DNA of 64,000 bases from Ursus arctos (Eukaryota > Chordata > Mammalia > Carnivora > Ursidae): NCBI RefSeq assembly GCF_023065955.2, contig NW_026622808.1, positions 70,389,975 through 70,453,974 of the forward strand, in the 5' to 3' direction. Each line of letters starts with the position of its first letter. Position 1 is the stretch's first letter. This document shows, piece by piece, positions 10,630-21,119 of the stretch. Under the pieces are notes generated by a model. That model made no database searches, had not been told where the DNA came from, and was given only the letters and a program-made list of their open reading frames with translations. A program made the translations under genes and the position numbers.

Positions 10630-10850
10630 AGAGAAATAAACCGCAGGCTGTCGGCTGCAATTACTGAAAGCTACAGCCTTGGGCCGGTTGCTATTTTTGG
10701 TGACCTCTGTGACCAGCGTCTGCAGAGAAGGCATTCTAAGTCTGTGCTTGAAGAAATTGTCCTGACTTGTATAAATGTGCATTAATGAGCTTTGTCCTGG
10801 CCCAGACACGGGTTTTTCCTTAATGTTTAGTTAATTTGCAGGAAGCTCCT
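10630..10850. promoter_or_regulatory. Candidate conserved non-coding element
   Basis: Repeat-free sequence with 'tgcaattactga', 'gtgcattaatgagc' and 'tagttaatttgcag' (three homeodomain-type cores) and 'ctatttttgg'. It contrasts with the GC-rich flanks. No coding frame is evident. Confidence 0.25.
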
Positions 10851-11019
10851 ATACGTTGAGAACCTGGGTCCAGTTCACTCACGGCTGCTCCTCTTTGGCA
10901 TGAGGGACGGGGAGTTTTGCTGTCCAGTGCTGCACTGGAAGCCATCAAAGCCTGCCCTCTGCTCCCACCTGCTCCAGTGCCTCTCCCAGGGGCTCATGGG
11001 AGTGTGGGCAATGAGGGCT

Positions 11020-11235
11020 CTGCCAGAGCCTGTGTGTGGATGCTGGCTCTGCCACTTAGCTATGTGGCTGTGCAAAGCCACTTACACTGTCTGCGGTATC
11101 TCGGCTTCCCCATCTGTTAAATGGGGAAAATACCAGCGCCTACTTTAGAAATAGTGTTCTTAGGAAGATTAAAAGAGTTTGTATATGTCAAGTGTTTAGA
11201 ACCAGGCCTGGCACTATGGAGGTGTTTATAAAACA
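11020..11235 (+). mobile_element. MIR SINE, nearly full length, sense
   Basis: The whole MIR order is readable: 'ggctctgccacttagctatg', then 'ccccatctgttaaatgggg', 'attaaaagagtttgtat' and 'gaaccaggcctggcac'. It is one of the best-preserved MIR copies in the window. Confidence 0.85.
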
Positions 11236-11249
11236 AAGCCAGTAAGCAG

Positions 11250-13220
11250 GTAGAGATGTCCTGGGCAGGTGGGACGCCCCGGCTACACCCGCATCCTCCT
11301 GCAGAACCCTGCTGGGTTTTTTGCTTAAGGTGGCTGAGTCTCAGGCCATGTGCCAACCCTCCGTCCTGGCACAGCTGATGGCATCCCGGAGCCGTGTGTG
11401 AGCTTAGGGTCCCCTGAGGTGAGCTGGCCATGCAGACAGGTGTCCTGTTGGATGCTTGGTGACACACAGAGGCGGAGGGAAGAGGAGCCCCACTCCCCTG
11501 CCCCTGCCCTTGTCCGGTGGTGGTGGTGGGGGGCTATCAGAATCTCAGGGTGCTTATAGCTTTCACACTGTCTATCATCATCTTTCCACTTCTCCGCCCA
11601 GGGGATTCTGGCATTTTCCCTACAGAGTACTTTGCTGGATCCCACGGAAGTGGCCTGGAGTGTGTAGTTGGAAAAAAGCATCTCGAGGAATTCTGATACA
11701 TTCCTCCCCTATTGAGAGCCACTGACATGGAAACAAGTTGACGCTAGAGAAAAAGCATTTGCCAAGACTTTTGACATACACACGGCCTGAGGTCTTAGAC
11801 ATGAGAAGACCCTCAAGTTCTGGGGAAGGATGGGCGAGAGTGGGGCGGGGCAGCCTGAGCAGGACACCCACTTCCCCGGCCCTGCTGGGCAGGTCTCTTC
11901 CAACCTGTTCAGGCAGAGGCAGGTGGATGCTCAGATGGTCACCCGCCCATCCCCTGGGCACCGGAATCAGAAGGCAGGTGCAGCCTCGGGCCTCAGCAGC
12001 AGGGCTCCAGCCACGTCCCCTTCGCTGACCGGCTCACCAGGGCGTGATGCCTGCACTGAGTGGGAGCACGGCTCTGGGGACCTCCAGTGATCTCATCTTG
12101 GTCTAGTTCTTCTCCTTTTAGTTTTCAGCCAGCTCCCCTTACCTGTCTCCCAGGCATGACCTGAATCCTGACAGTTCTGCTGGTGGTCCAGCTAGTCTTA
12201 GGGAGTATCTGGAGAAGTCAACGGGGCCAGACGGGGAGGGCCTTGAATGCCGGGGGAGCAGAGCAAGGTGGGCAGTGCATGGCCAGGTTTAGAGAAATTC
12301 TCCCCTCAGCTGGTGTGGGGAAAGCAGCGACGGTGGGGACATGGGGGCGGGCAGCCAGGCGCTCTTGGCATGTGAGAATAACTCCTCTCTTCTACACTAA
12401 CTGGGGTGGTGGGGGCGTTGATGGGGATTATGGAGAGGTGAGTTCCCCTCCAGGGGAGATATTAAAAGTATTTATAACTGGTGCAGTAGGGTCCCAGTGG
12501 ATCGGGAGCAGTCGTGGGCCTCAAGCTGGAGCAGGGCCTTTTGGTGCCAGACATCAACCTGCTGTTGCCTCCTGGAGAGACTAGGGGCCCTGGGCTTCAG
12601 GGGCAGCTGGGTGGTCAGGAGGTACAGACGGGCTGTCTGCTAGCCAGCTCTGAAGTGTTTCTGTATTTTAAACAATTGGTATATAGCTGTACCTGTGTGT
12701 ACAGCTGGAGAGCAGCTCTGACCCCCAAACCCCCACCTTGGGGCCGCTGCTGGGTGAGGGGACCTTCACGGCAATCCACGTGAGTGATGGTGAGGCTGCA
12801 AGAGGGGAGGTAGTGGGGCTGGAAAGGAGGGTTCAGGTGGGAGAGTGCTTTAGGAAGCTGATCTCACCAGACTTGTGAAGATGTGGGGTTGCTGGGAGGC
12901 CCAGATCCTTAACTGGGGTTCCTGGGCCCTCCACTGAGGCGCTCCAAGAGCTTCACAGTGTCCACAGAGCTGGGAGTAGGGTACGGGTGCCAGACCCTCC
13001 TGGCAGCCAGATGGGGCAAGGCCCGTCTACACTGTACCGCCTGGGTGCTTCGTGTTCATCTAGAGAGAGCGGCGGTGGGAGCCCCCAAGGCCGGCAGGTG
13101 TGATATGGGAGGTGGCCCTCTTAGACCCGGGAGCAATCTTTCTCTTTATTCTTTATCCCTCCGCCAGGCCCTGGTGCCTTCCCCGCCCCCACCCCAGCCC
13201 ACCTTAGGGATCAGCCTCTT
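11250..13220. other. 2 kb unique GC-rich region, nothing recognised
   Basis: Intervals 11250-12150 and 12200-13200 contain no clear TE. Part of 12180-12270 ('ccagacggggagggcc') may belong to the same L2-like ancient repeat as 4915, too weakly to annotate. No ORF shows a domain. Confidence 0.4.
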
Positions 13221-13224
13221 GACA

Positions 13225-13525
13225 ACCTTTAGCTCTGCCGAGTGGAGGGAATTTATCCGCTTGGCTGGGCCTGCTCCCGGTCCCAGAGGACCATGGCGCC
13301 TTCAATTACTCCAGGTGCAAATTCATTTCATCCAGATTCACAGAACGGCTGCAGAGGGCTGTGCTCTGGCTTTATTGCAAAATGCATTATTTTCTCTCCT
13401 CTCTCAAAAATATTTATCTATGCTAATTTAGCACGGGAGCCAGCTAAGTTCTGCATGGGGAATTGCCCTATTAATTCTGCCGCCTGGAAATACTGCGTCC
13501 GGCTGCAGAGACGTTCCTGCTGCTT
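13225..13525. promoter_or_regulatory. Candidate conserved non-coding element, AT-rich core
   Basis: A repeat-free AT-rich island in GC-rich surroundings. It contains 'ttcaattactcc', 'attgcaaaatgcattatttt', 'aaaaatatttatc' (forkhead-like), 'gctaatttag' and 'attaattctg'. Homeodomain, POU and forkhead-type words this close together are typical of developmental enhancers, but that is inference. Confidence 0.3.
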
Positions 13526-13764
13526 CTGGCTGGAGGGTGAGGCTGGGCGGCCTGCTCCCGCAGATTGGACCCCCAGGCCGGAAGGGGAGCAGGCTGCCTG
13601 GCTGACTGTTTGCAGAGGTGCTGGGGAGCCCCTGTCTCCCGCATAACTCTTACAGACTGAGAAAGGAAGAACCTTTTGCACTGGGGAGGCAAGGTGGGAA
13701 GGGCCCAACTTTTTGGGTGGCCAGAGATGAGCTCCATTCTGGGGCAGTCTCCTCCGCTTCCCCA

Positions 13765-13855
13765 CTGGGTGACATTGACCATATGATACGAACCACCTGA
13801 GCCTCAGTTTCAGCATCTCAACAATGCAACGGCGACCTTGCAGGGAGGCCATGTA
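13765..13855 (+). mobile_element. MIR fragment, sense
   Basis: 'gggtgacattgaccatatga', then 'cctgagcctcagtttcagc' matches the MIR core in sense. It is short and eroded. Confidence 0.55.
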
Positions 13856-14059
13856 GGCCGTTTCTGTGACGCTCGCAGGGCTGCGGGCATGAAGCAGGGG
13901 GTTGTGAAGGGAGGTTCGTGACGCTGCTCACTTGCACAACCGCGCTGCCCAGAGATTGTTTTCGCCGTTTGCCCATGAGTTAGGCGTCACGTGTCCTGTC
14001 TCACAGACGAGCAAACTGCCTAACTGAGACCCCTCGGTTCATGTCTCCGGGACCTCTTA

Positions 14060-14720
14060 GCAAACACGATGAGCAGCCCTGGCCCCCCCTCATCTGAGCG
14101 ATGCCACCAGGTTCCCAGACTGGAATCCTAGGGTCACCCTGGACGCCTCGTTGCCCCCCACCCTCTCCCACATCCAGCCAGCCCCCCAGCCCGCGAGCCA
14201 GCCTGCTGCCTCCGGGGTTTTTCTCTTCCCGCCGTCTCCCACCGGGAGAATGCAGTCCCCAGTTGCATTGTTTGCAATTCCAGCCCATTTCCCAGCAGCT
14301 GTGATCCTCTTAAAATATAACGGGGATCAAGTCATCCCACTGCTCAAAGGCTTCATGTGCCTTTTTGTGGCATTTGGGGCAGAAACCAGGCCCCCGACCC
14401 CGCATGCTGCTTACTTGCCCCTTTGCCCCCCTTGCTTCCTCCATTGGAGAGGGGCCTTGTCCTTGACTCCCAGCCTTTGCCATGCTCTTCCCTCTGCCTG
14501 GGGCACTCATCTTCTGCTCTTCACACTCTAGGACTTGTCCCCTCATTTGAGTCTGGGTTCCAAGGTCACCTCCACAGAGAGGCCCACTGGCCTCTCCTAC
14601 TGCCTGGACGGTCCCCCTTTTTTTCCTTGTGCAGTGCACAACCCCACCCTGAGTATTTCCCTTTACCTGTCCATTTGGGGTCTGTCTCTTCCCAGGTAGT
14701 AGCCCGCCTAACATGGGTGT
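14060..14720 (+). mobile_element. L2 LINE 3' region, sense, about 660 bp
   Basis: A long L2 match: 'ccactgctcaaaggcttc', 'ttgccatgctcttccctctg', 'cctggggcactcatcttc' and 'aaggtcacctccacagagag'. These are the antisense-free 3' ORF and UTR phrases of L2. A poly-C-rich patch at 14150-14215 is part of the same interval. Confidence 0.75.
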
Positions 14721-16069
14721 TTCCTACCTCTTTTCTTCCTAACAAGACCCACATTTGGTTCCGTTGCCCACCCTCCGGGTTCTCCCAGTCCCACCGTTGC
14801 TGATGGGTCTAAACCAATCGCCATGACTCTGTTGCTGTCACCACTGATTGCTCTCAAAGCCGCAGGAGGCCCAAGTCCAGCTCGAGGTGTGAGGTTGTTT
14901 CTGGGAAAGGCTCTTATTTTTCTTTTCTTTTTTTTTTTAAGGTATAAGGTACACAAAGTAAAACTCACCCTTTTTAGTGGACGGTTCGGTGCGTTTTGAC
15001 AACTGCATATAGCCATGGAACCACCGCTACAATCAAGCTGTAAAACAGAGCGTCGCCCCCAGACTCCCCGGTGCCCTCCGTGCCCCGCCCCCTCATCCCG
15101 CCCCCGGCAACCGCCGAGCTGATTTCTGTCCCTGTCGCTTTTTGCCTTCTCTAAAAGCTGCATGAATGGAATCACACAGTGCGCAGCTTTGACTGGAATT
15201 TGAGACTCGTCCATGTCATTACATACACCTTCCTTTTTATGGCAGAAGGGCGCACGGCTGCACAGACGTGCGGGAGTTGGCTTATTGATTTCCCGGCTGA
15301 GGGATATTTGGGTCGTCTCCAGGCTTTGGTCATTAGGAGTAAAGCTTCCATAAACATTCCTGTAGAGTTTGTGCGGACACGTTTCTGTTCACTTAGGTCA
15401 ATACCTAGGAGTGGGATGACTGGGGCATGTGGTAGATGTGTGTTTAGCTTTAAGGGAAGCTGCCAAACCCTTTCCGAAAGTAGCTGTCCTCTTCTGCACG
15501 CCTCCAGGGAGGTATGGGAGTTTAGTTGCCCCACATGCTCATGGGCACTTGTAAGTTTTTGAAAAATAGAAATAGATGTGTTATCTCTTTGTGGTTTTAA
15601 CTGACATTTCCTTAAACAAAGGGTCCTGAGCATCTGTTCAGGTGTTATTTACCATCTGTGTATCTTTTTCATTGAACTGTTCAAATCTTGTGTGCATTTC
15701 CAATTAGACTATTTTTTCCTTTTATTAAGTTTTGAGAGTTCTTTATATATTCTGGACACGGGCTTTTTATCAGACACATGATTTGTGCATATAGTCTTTG
15801 AGTCCTTGCTGCTCTTAACAGTGTCTCTGAAAGAGTAGAAGTTCTTATTTTGATCAAATCCAATCCACCGGTTTTTTCTTTTATGAAATGAATTGTGATT
15901 TTGGTATTGAATCTAAGGACTCTTTGCTCAACTTAGGTCACAAAGATCCTTGTTATGTTTTCTTTTAAAAGTTTTATTGTTTTAGGTTTTCATTTAGGTC
16001 TCTGTGCCATTGTAAGTTATTTTTTTCATACGGTTCAAGATACAGATTGAAGTTGTTGCAATTCTTTCC

Positions 16070-16166
16070 TGCCCGCCTTCTTCTTCCTTTTCTTCCTCTG
16101 ACTCCTCGTCTTCTTCTTCTATTTCCTCTCCTCCCCCACCCCCTCCTCCTCCTCCTCCTCCTTCTT
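16070..16166. repeat. Polypyrimidine tract, (CTT/CCT)n
   Basis: Nearly 100 bases of C/T with TTC and TCC repeats, inside the antisense L1. Its complement is an equally long purine tract capable of triplex formation. Confidence 0.85.
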
Positions 16167-16621
16167 GCATATGATATATAATTGTTTTAGCCCCATCTGC
16201 TGAAAAGACTACCCTTCCTCCATTGGATGGGCTTAGAAACTGTCAAAAATCAATTGATCATAAATGTGTGGGTCTATTTCTAGACTCTGTTCTGATCCAT
16301 TGATCTCTACGCCCACCCTTTCCCTAACACCTCACTTCTCGATGATGGTACCTTTATGATCATTCCTGAAATCAAGTAGTGCAAATCCCCCAACTATGTT
16401 GCTCTTTAAAAAATTATCTCAATTATTCTAGTTTCTCTGCCTTCTCATATCAAGTGTAGAATCGGATTGCCAGTTTCTACAAAAATCCCTCTGGGATTTT
16501 GATTGGAACTGCATTGTATATACATAGATAGATCAGTTGAGGAAGAACTGATATCCCGAATCTTCCAATCCAGGAATATGGCATATCTTTCCTTTTTTTT
16601 TTTTTTTCAGTCTTTGAGTTT

Positions 16622-16804
16622 TTTAAAGATTCCATTTATTTACTTGAGAGAGTGAGAGTGAGAGAGCACAGAAGGAGAGGGAGAGCGCCGAGAGGGAGAG
16701 GGAGAAGCTGAGCAGGGAACCTGATGTGGGGGTCAATCCCAGAACCCTGAGATCGTGACGTGAGCCAAAGGCAGATGCTTAACTGCCTGAGCCACCCAGG
16801 CACA
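16622..16804 (-). mobile_element. Can-SINE, older copy, antisense
   Basis: The plus strand shows 'ttaaagattccatttattta', a GA-rich CT-complement block, then 'ggtcaatcccagaaccctga' and 'gagccacccaggca'. This is the SINE reversed, with the tRNA-derived head at the right end. The diverged poly-A complement and tRNA boxes suggest an older member than the copy at 27486. It interrupts the L1. Confidence 0.85.
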
Positions 16805-17528
16805 CTGATTTCTTTCATCAGCGTTTTTAGTTTTCAGCAGGGAAATTTTGAACATATTTTACAAGACTTATACCTAAGTATTTTATAATTTTTGATGCTA
16901 TTGTAAATGGTACTTCTGATATCAATTTCAAATTGTTCATTTCTAGTATATAAAGCTATAATTGAAATTTGTGTATTGGCCTTGTGTCCTCTACTATTGT
17001 CGAGGTCACTCATTAGTTCTATCAACTCCCTTTTAGATTCTTTATGATGTTCTACATCAATAATTGTATTGCCTGTATTTTTTCAACCTGTATGCCTTTT
17101 ATTTCTGTTTCTTGCTTTATTGCATTGGTTAGGATGCCAGGACAATGCTGAGTAGAAGCACTGAGGGCAGACATCCTTGCTTTTTCTTGATCTTAGGGGA
17201 AAGCATTCAGTCTTTCACCAATATGTATGAGGTTAGCTGGGCGTTTTTCATCCATGACCTTTATCGGGTTGAGGAAGTTTTTAATCATGCATGGATATTT
17301 TGCTATTCTTAAAAGGAGTCAGATGGAAGAAATTCCCTTTTCTTCTGAACAGTTTTGTATCTGGGTAAGATGCCGGAAACTGTGGCAGCCATTATGTGGC
17401 CATGAGGAGAGCTAGTTCGAGGAGCAAAGCCAACCCACTGATGATGGAAGTGTGGAGAGATGGAAATAACCTGGGTCCTTTCCATCAGTGGTTCACTGAA
17501 TTAACTGGTCCTGGACCCTCGCCTACCA

Positions 17529-17772
17529 CTAGAATTCCTGCTTTATTTATTTATTTATTTATTTATTAAAGATTTTATTTATTTATTTGACAGAGAGAGA
17601 GACAGCCAGTGAGAGAGGGAACACAAGCAGGGGGAGTGGGAGAGGAAGAAGCAGGCTCCCAGTGGAGGAGCCCGATGTGGGGCTCGATCCCAGAACGCTG
17701 GGATCACGCCCTGAGCCAAAGGCAGAGGCTTAACAACTGAGCCACCCAGGTGCCCCTAGAATTCCTGCTTTA
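17529..17772 (-). mobile_element. Can-SINE with a perfect 17-bp target-site duplication, antisense
   Basis: The flanking duplication 'ctagaattcctgcttta' is present at 17529-17545 and 17756-17772 without mismatch. The SINE body between (about 17546-17755) has a (TTTA)n tail complement, the 'acagccagtgagagaggg' block of the arctoid subfamily, and the tRNA-derived head 'gagccacccaggtgcccc' at its right end. The clean duplication marks a relatively recent insertion. Confidence 0.95.
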
Positions 17773-17829
17773 AAGGAAAACAGTGAATTAATAGCCTTTG
17801 AGTGTTGGGGTTTTCTTTCTTGAATCCAA

Positions 17830-17965
17830 GAACCACTAAATGAACACATACCGATGCTTGAGGATAGGGACTTGTTCTTTTTTACTGTTTCGTGCCTCAT
17901 GCCTAGAGTGGTGCCTGGAATGTAATAGGCACTTGCTAAAACTTTGCTGCATAGACCAATGAAAG
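17830..17965 (+). mobile_element. L2 LINE 3' end, sense
   Basis: The phrases 'gcttgaggatagggacttgt', 'gcctagagtggtgcctgg' and 'aataggcacttgctaaa' are the L2 3' terminus. It lies just beside the Can-SINE. Confidence 0.65.
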
Positions 17966-18104
17966 CCAGGACCTGGAGTATTCTCATTTGAATAATCATT
18001 TTTGCTTCAATCTAGTGGGAAAGCCCTGGGGAAAGAGCAAGGATGTTTAGAATATGGCAGGTGAACAAAGGATGCCTGCTCTGAACTTTGAAAAAGTGAC
18101 ATCA

Positions 18105-18761
18105 GAAACCCAAGTAAGAATGAAACCACAGGTGCTGGCGAGGTTGTGGAGAGAGAGAAACCTCGTGCACTGTTGGTGGGGATGCAAGCTGGTGCAGCCG
18201 CTGTGGAAAACAGTATGGAGGTTCCCCAAAAAGTTAAAAATAGAGCTACCCTATGATTCAGTAATGGCACTACTGGGTACTTACCCAAAATTACAGAAAC
18301 AGTAGATCCAATTGCTATGTTTATAACAGCGTTATCAATGATAGCCACATTATGGAAAGAGCCCAGATGTCCCTCGACTGATGAATAGATAAAGAAGAGG
18401 TGGTATATACAATGGAATATTACCCAGCCATCAAAAAGAATGAAATCTTGCCATTTGCAATGATGTGATTGGAGCTAGAGGGCATTATGCTAAGCGAAAG
18501 AAGTCAGTCAGAAAAGACAAATACCATATGATTTCACTCGTGTGGAATTTAAGAAACAAAACAAATGAGCGAAGGGGAAAAACAGAGAGAGAGGCAAACC
18601 AAGAAATAGACTCTTAACTACAGAGAACAAACGGATGGCTACCAGAGGTGATGGGGGGTTGGGTGAAATGTGATGAGGTCTAAGGAATGCACTTGTCATG
18701 ATGGGAAAAAAAATGATAAAAAAGAAAATAATTTTATAAAAAAGAAATCCAAATAAGAATG
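18105..18761 (+). mobile_element. 5'-truncated carnivore L1 3' end with target-site duplication
   Basis: Between two copies of an 18-base duplication (18105-18122 and 18744-18761; two mismatches) lies about 620 bases matching the 3' end of carnivore L1. It has the ORF2 C-terminal 'gtgcactgttggtgg', 'cccagatgtccctcgactga' and 'ggaatattacccagcc', then a short 3' UTR and an A-rich tail near 18705-18743. The copy is too short and mutated to code. It appears younger than the surrounding L1M pieces but older than the SINE at 27486. Confidence 0.9.
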
Positions 18762-19389
18762 GACTGGGGTTAAAATCAGGTCTCAGTGCGGACGTGTGAA
18801 AGGGAGAAGAAGAGGAGAAAGCAGCAGTTAATCCAGGGGAAGACAGGGCCAGCTCCAGAGCGCCCCACTCAGATCCCTCGTACGGGTCTAAAAGCCGGAT
18901 ATCTGCCATGTAAGGAACGGCATTTTTTTCCTCTCTCGGAGCGACAACCAGTGAGACTTGTTCTTCAGTCATGAGCCCTGTTATTCGGAAGATAAACTAC
19001 ACAGATTGCAACAGGGAGAGAGGACATGTAATGCTTGCAAAGTTCCTGCGCGGAGTTGCTCTCTGCCTAGGATTTGTGCTTGTTGCAGCTTCACGTTTCA
19101 GTTAGATGTACCTCAGATGAGGTAATGGCGTTGTGACTGGCTGTCACCTCCCATCAGCCCATCACTCTTGGCCCCCGGGGAGGTGATAGACGGGGTCAGA
19201 ACACGCCTCCCACACCGGCTTGTCGTGCCCGCTGGCGGAGACTACTGTGCGTGCTGGGCTGGGGGTGGGCAGTCCCTTCTCTGGCCCCCACCCCCCCGAC
19301 AGCAATTGACTCATGCTACCTTGGAATGTTCCGGACCATTTGGATTTATACTTTTGGTTGTACAGTACAGGGGTTAACGTTGGAAGACA

Positions 19390-19565
19390 AGGCAGAGTGT
19401 TTGAGTTCAAATCTCGTCTCTGCCACATACTAGCCTCTCTGTGCCTCTGTTTCCTTATCTGTACGAAAGGGGGTGCCATCTGTACCTACCCCAAAGGCCC
19501 GTGTGAGGATAAGCCACATGCCTAGGCCCTGGCACAGACCAACTGTCAGGAGGTGTTAGCTACTA
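19390..19565 (+). mobile_element. MIR SINE, sense
   Basis: 'tgagttcaaatctcgtctct', 'gccacatactagcc', 'ctgtttccttatctgtacg' and 'ccctggcacagacc' follow the MIR consensus order over its full core and 3' part. Confidence 0.8.
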
Positions 19566-20385
19566 TTCTCCCTGGTGGAGGGTGACTGGGCCAAAGGATA
19601 CCGTGCAGGGGAGGAGAGGGGCTGATTCCACAAGGGGACCAAGAATGAGTCCCACAGAGGTGCCAGAATCCCACAGTGGCCCCAACAGCTCAGCCCGGGA
19701 GCCAGGGAGCACGTTCCCTGGGTGACACTCACGAGCTGATGGGCATTCAGACAAACGTGGGTTCGAGGGGTGGGGGGCATCCCAGACCATGGGCAGAGCC
19801 ACATGTTGCATTAAGGTGGGAATCTCAAGGTGACAAAGCTACTATAGGGGGAGCAGGCACGGTCTGTGCCCCGAGGTGACACGACGCCAGGAAGACATGT
19901 GAAGTTAGGGCATCCGAAGCCTGTACTGGGGAGTCGGGCAGGACCACCGCGGTCAGCTTCAGGCTCAGCCTCGATGTTGGAAGTAGGGGAACGGCCTCAT
20001 GGGGAGGGCCTTGGGGAACAGGTCAGAGGGACCTGTAGAGGGTGATTCTTCAAGTGGGTTGGGATTGGCAGTAGAGGATGGACACCAGAACTCACAGGCC
20101 TATGGCCATCCTGACTGTGGGCAGGGAAGCAAGCAGCCCCATGGCTCAGAATAAAGATGTCCTGGGGTCCTCTGGGGCTGATGACAAGTGGAGAGAGGAG
20201 CAGGAGATTGGGGCAGCAGGAGGCGAGGGCCAGCCGGCCAGTGCCTGTTAGACCGGAAGTGCTCCTGCTTACAAGGAGGAGTGGAGAACAGGTCAGTTCT
20301 GGATTGCAGGGCTGGCTTGTGGATGGCTTTTCACCCCAGGTGCAGATGCAGGAATGTCACAGGCTGAATAACCTGTTTATTTGAG
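19565..20385. other. Unique GC-rich stretch, nothing recognised
   Basis: No repeat with a clear family and no exon-like frame was found. Confidence 0.4.
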
Positions 20386-20980
20386 TTTAGCTTGGGATCG
20401 ACAGAAAGGTTGCAAGGGACGTGTAGAGAGCTCTGTATACCCTCACCCCGCTTCCCCCGTTGTTGCCTGATCACACCAGTGTGGTACGACTGTCACAGCG
20501 AACGAGCCAGCACTCACACATTATCATTCATGAATGTCCACAGAGGACTCAGGTCTCCTTAGTCTGTACCTGATGTCCTTTTTTAGCCCCAGAACCCTAT
20601 TCACGACGGACACCACATTACATGTGTCCATCACGTCTCCTTAGGCTCCTCTTGGCTTTGACAGTCTCTCACTTTCTGTTTTTGATGACCTTGTCAGTTT
20701 TGGGAAGTGCTGGTTGGGTATATTGTAGAATGCCCTCAACTGAGATTTGTCTGACGTCTTTCCTCATGACAGTGCTGGGGTTATAGGCTTGGGGAGGAAG
20801 ACCCCAGAGGTAAAGGGTCATTCTCATCATGTCAGATCACGGGAGCCCGCTGTCAGCATGATGTATCACTGGGTGTTGACCTTGAGCACCTGGCTGAGGT
20901 CATGCTTGTCGGGTGTCTCCACTGTGAAGTTACTCTTTCTCCCCTTTTCCGCACTGAACTCTTTAGAAGGAAGGGAAAAC
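20385..20980 (-). mobile_element. Old L1 3' UTR segment (L1M type), antisense
   Basis: It reads like a known old L1M 3' UTR text: 'tcaccccgcttcccccgttg', 'ccaccattac'-like, 'ctccttaggctcctcttggc', 'tttttgatgaccttgtcag', 'tgtagaatgccctcaac' and 'cacctggctgaggtcatgct'. The strand is inferred from neighbouring antisense phrases and is less certain than the identity. Confidence 0.65.
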
Positions 20981-21110
20981 ATATTTTTATGCCCATTTCA
21001 CGGCTGGGGAAAGCAAAGCACAGGGGCGTGAAGTTTCTTGCCCAGCAGCCAAGCTGACATTCAAGCCAGACAGTTCTCTTGCGTCTTTCTGAAAGCTGCC
21101 ACACAATATC
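20980..21110 (-). mobile_element. MIR fragment, antisense
   Basis: 'tatgcccatttcacggctgg', 'ggaaagcaaagcacaggg' and 'cttgcccagcagccaagctg' match the antisense MIR core. Confidence 0.65.
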
Positions 21111-21119
21111 ACCTCGAGA

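Larger units (their letters stand above)
14930..17310 (-). mobile_element. L1M element, 3' half (3' UTR and ORF2), antisense, about 2.4 kb
   Basis: The poly-T/'taaggtataaggtac' at 14925-14955 is the antisense 3' tail. The typical L1M 3' UTR follows ('gcgttttgacaactgcatat', 'tggaatcacacagtgcgcag'), then ORF2 C-terminal text ('ctaggagtgggatgactggg', 'atattctggacacgggc'), up to an RT segment near 17220-17290. Frames are broken. A Can-SINE sits inside at 16622-16804 and a pyrimidine tract at 16070-16166. CpG-rich 15050-15120 is unusual for an old L1. Confidence 0.85.
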
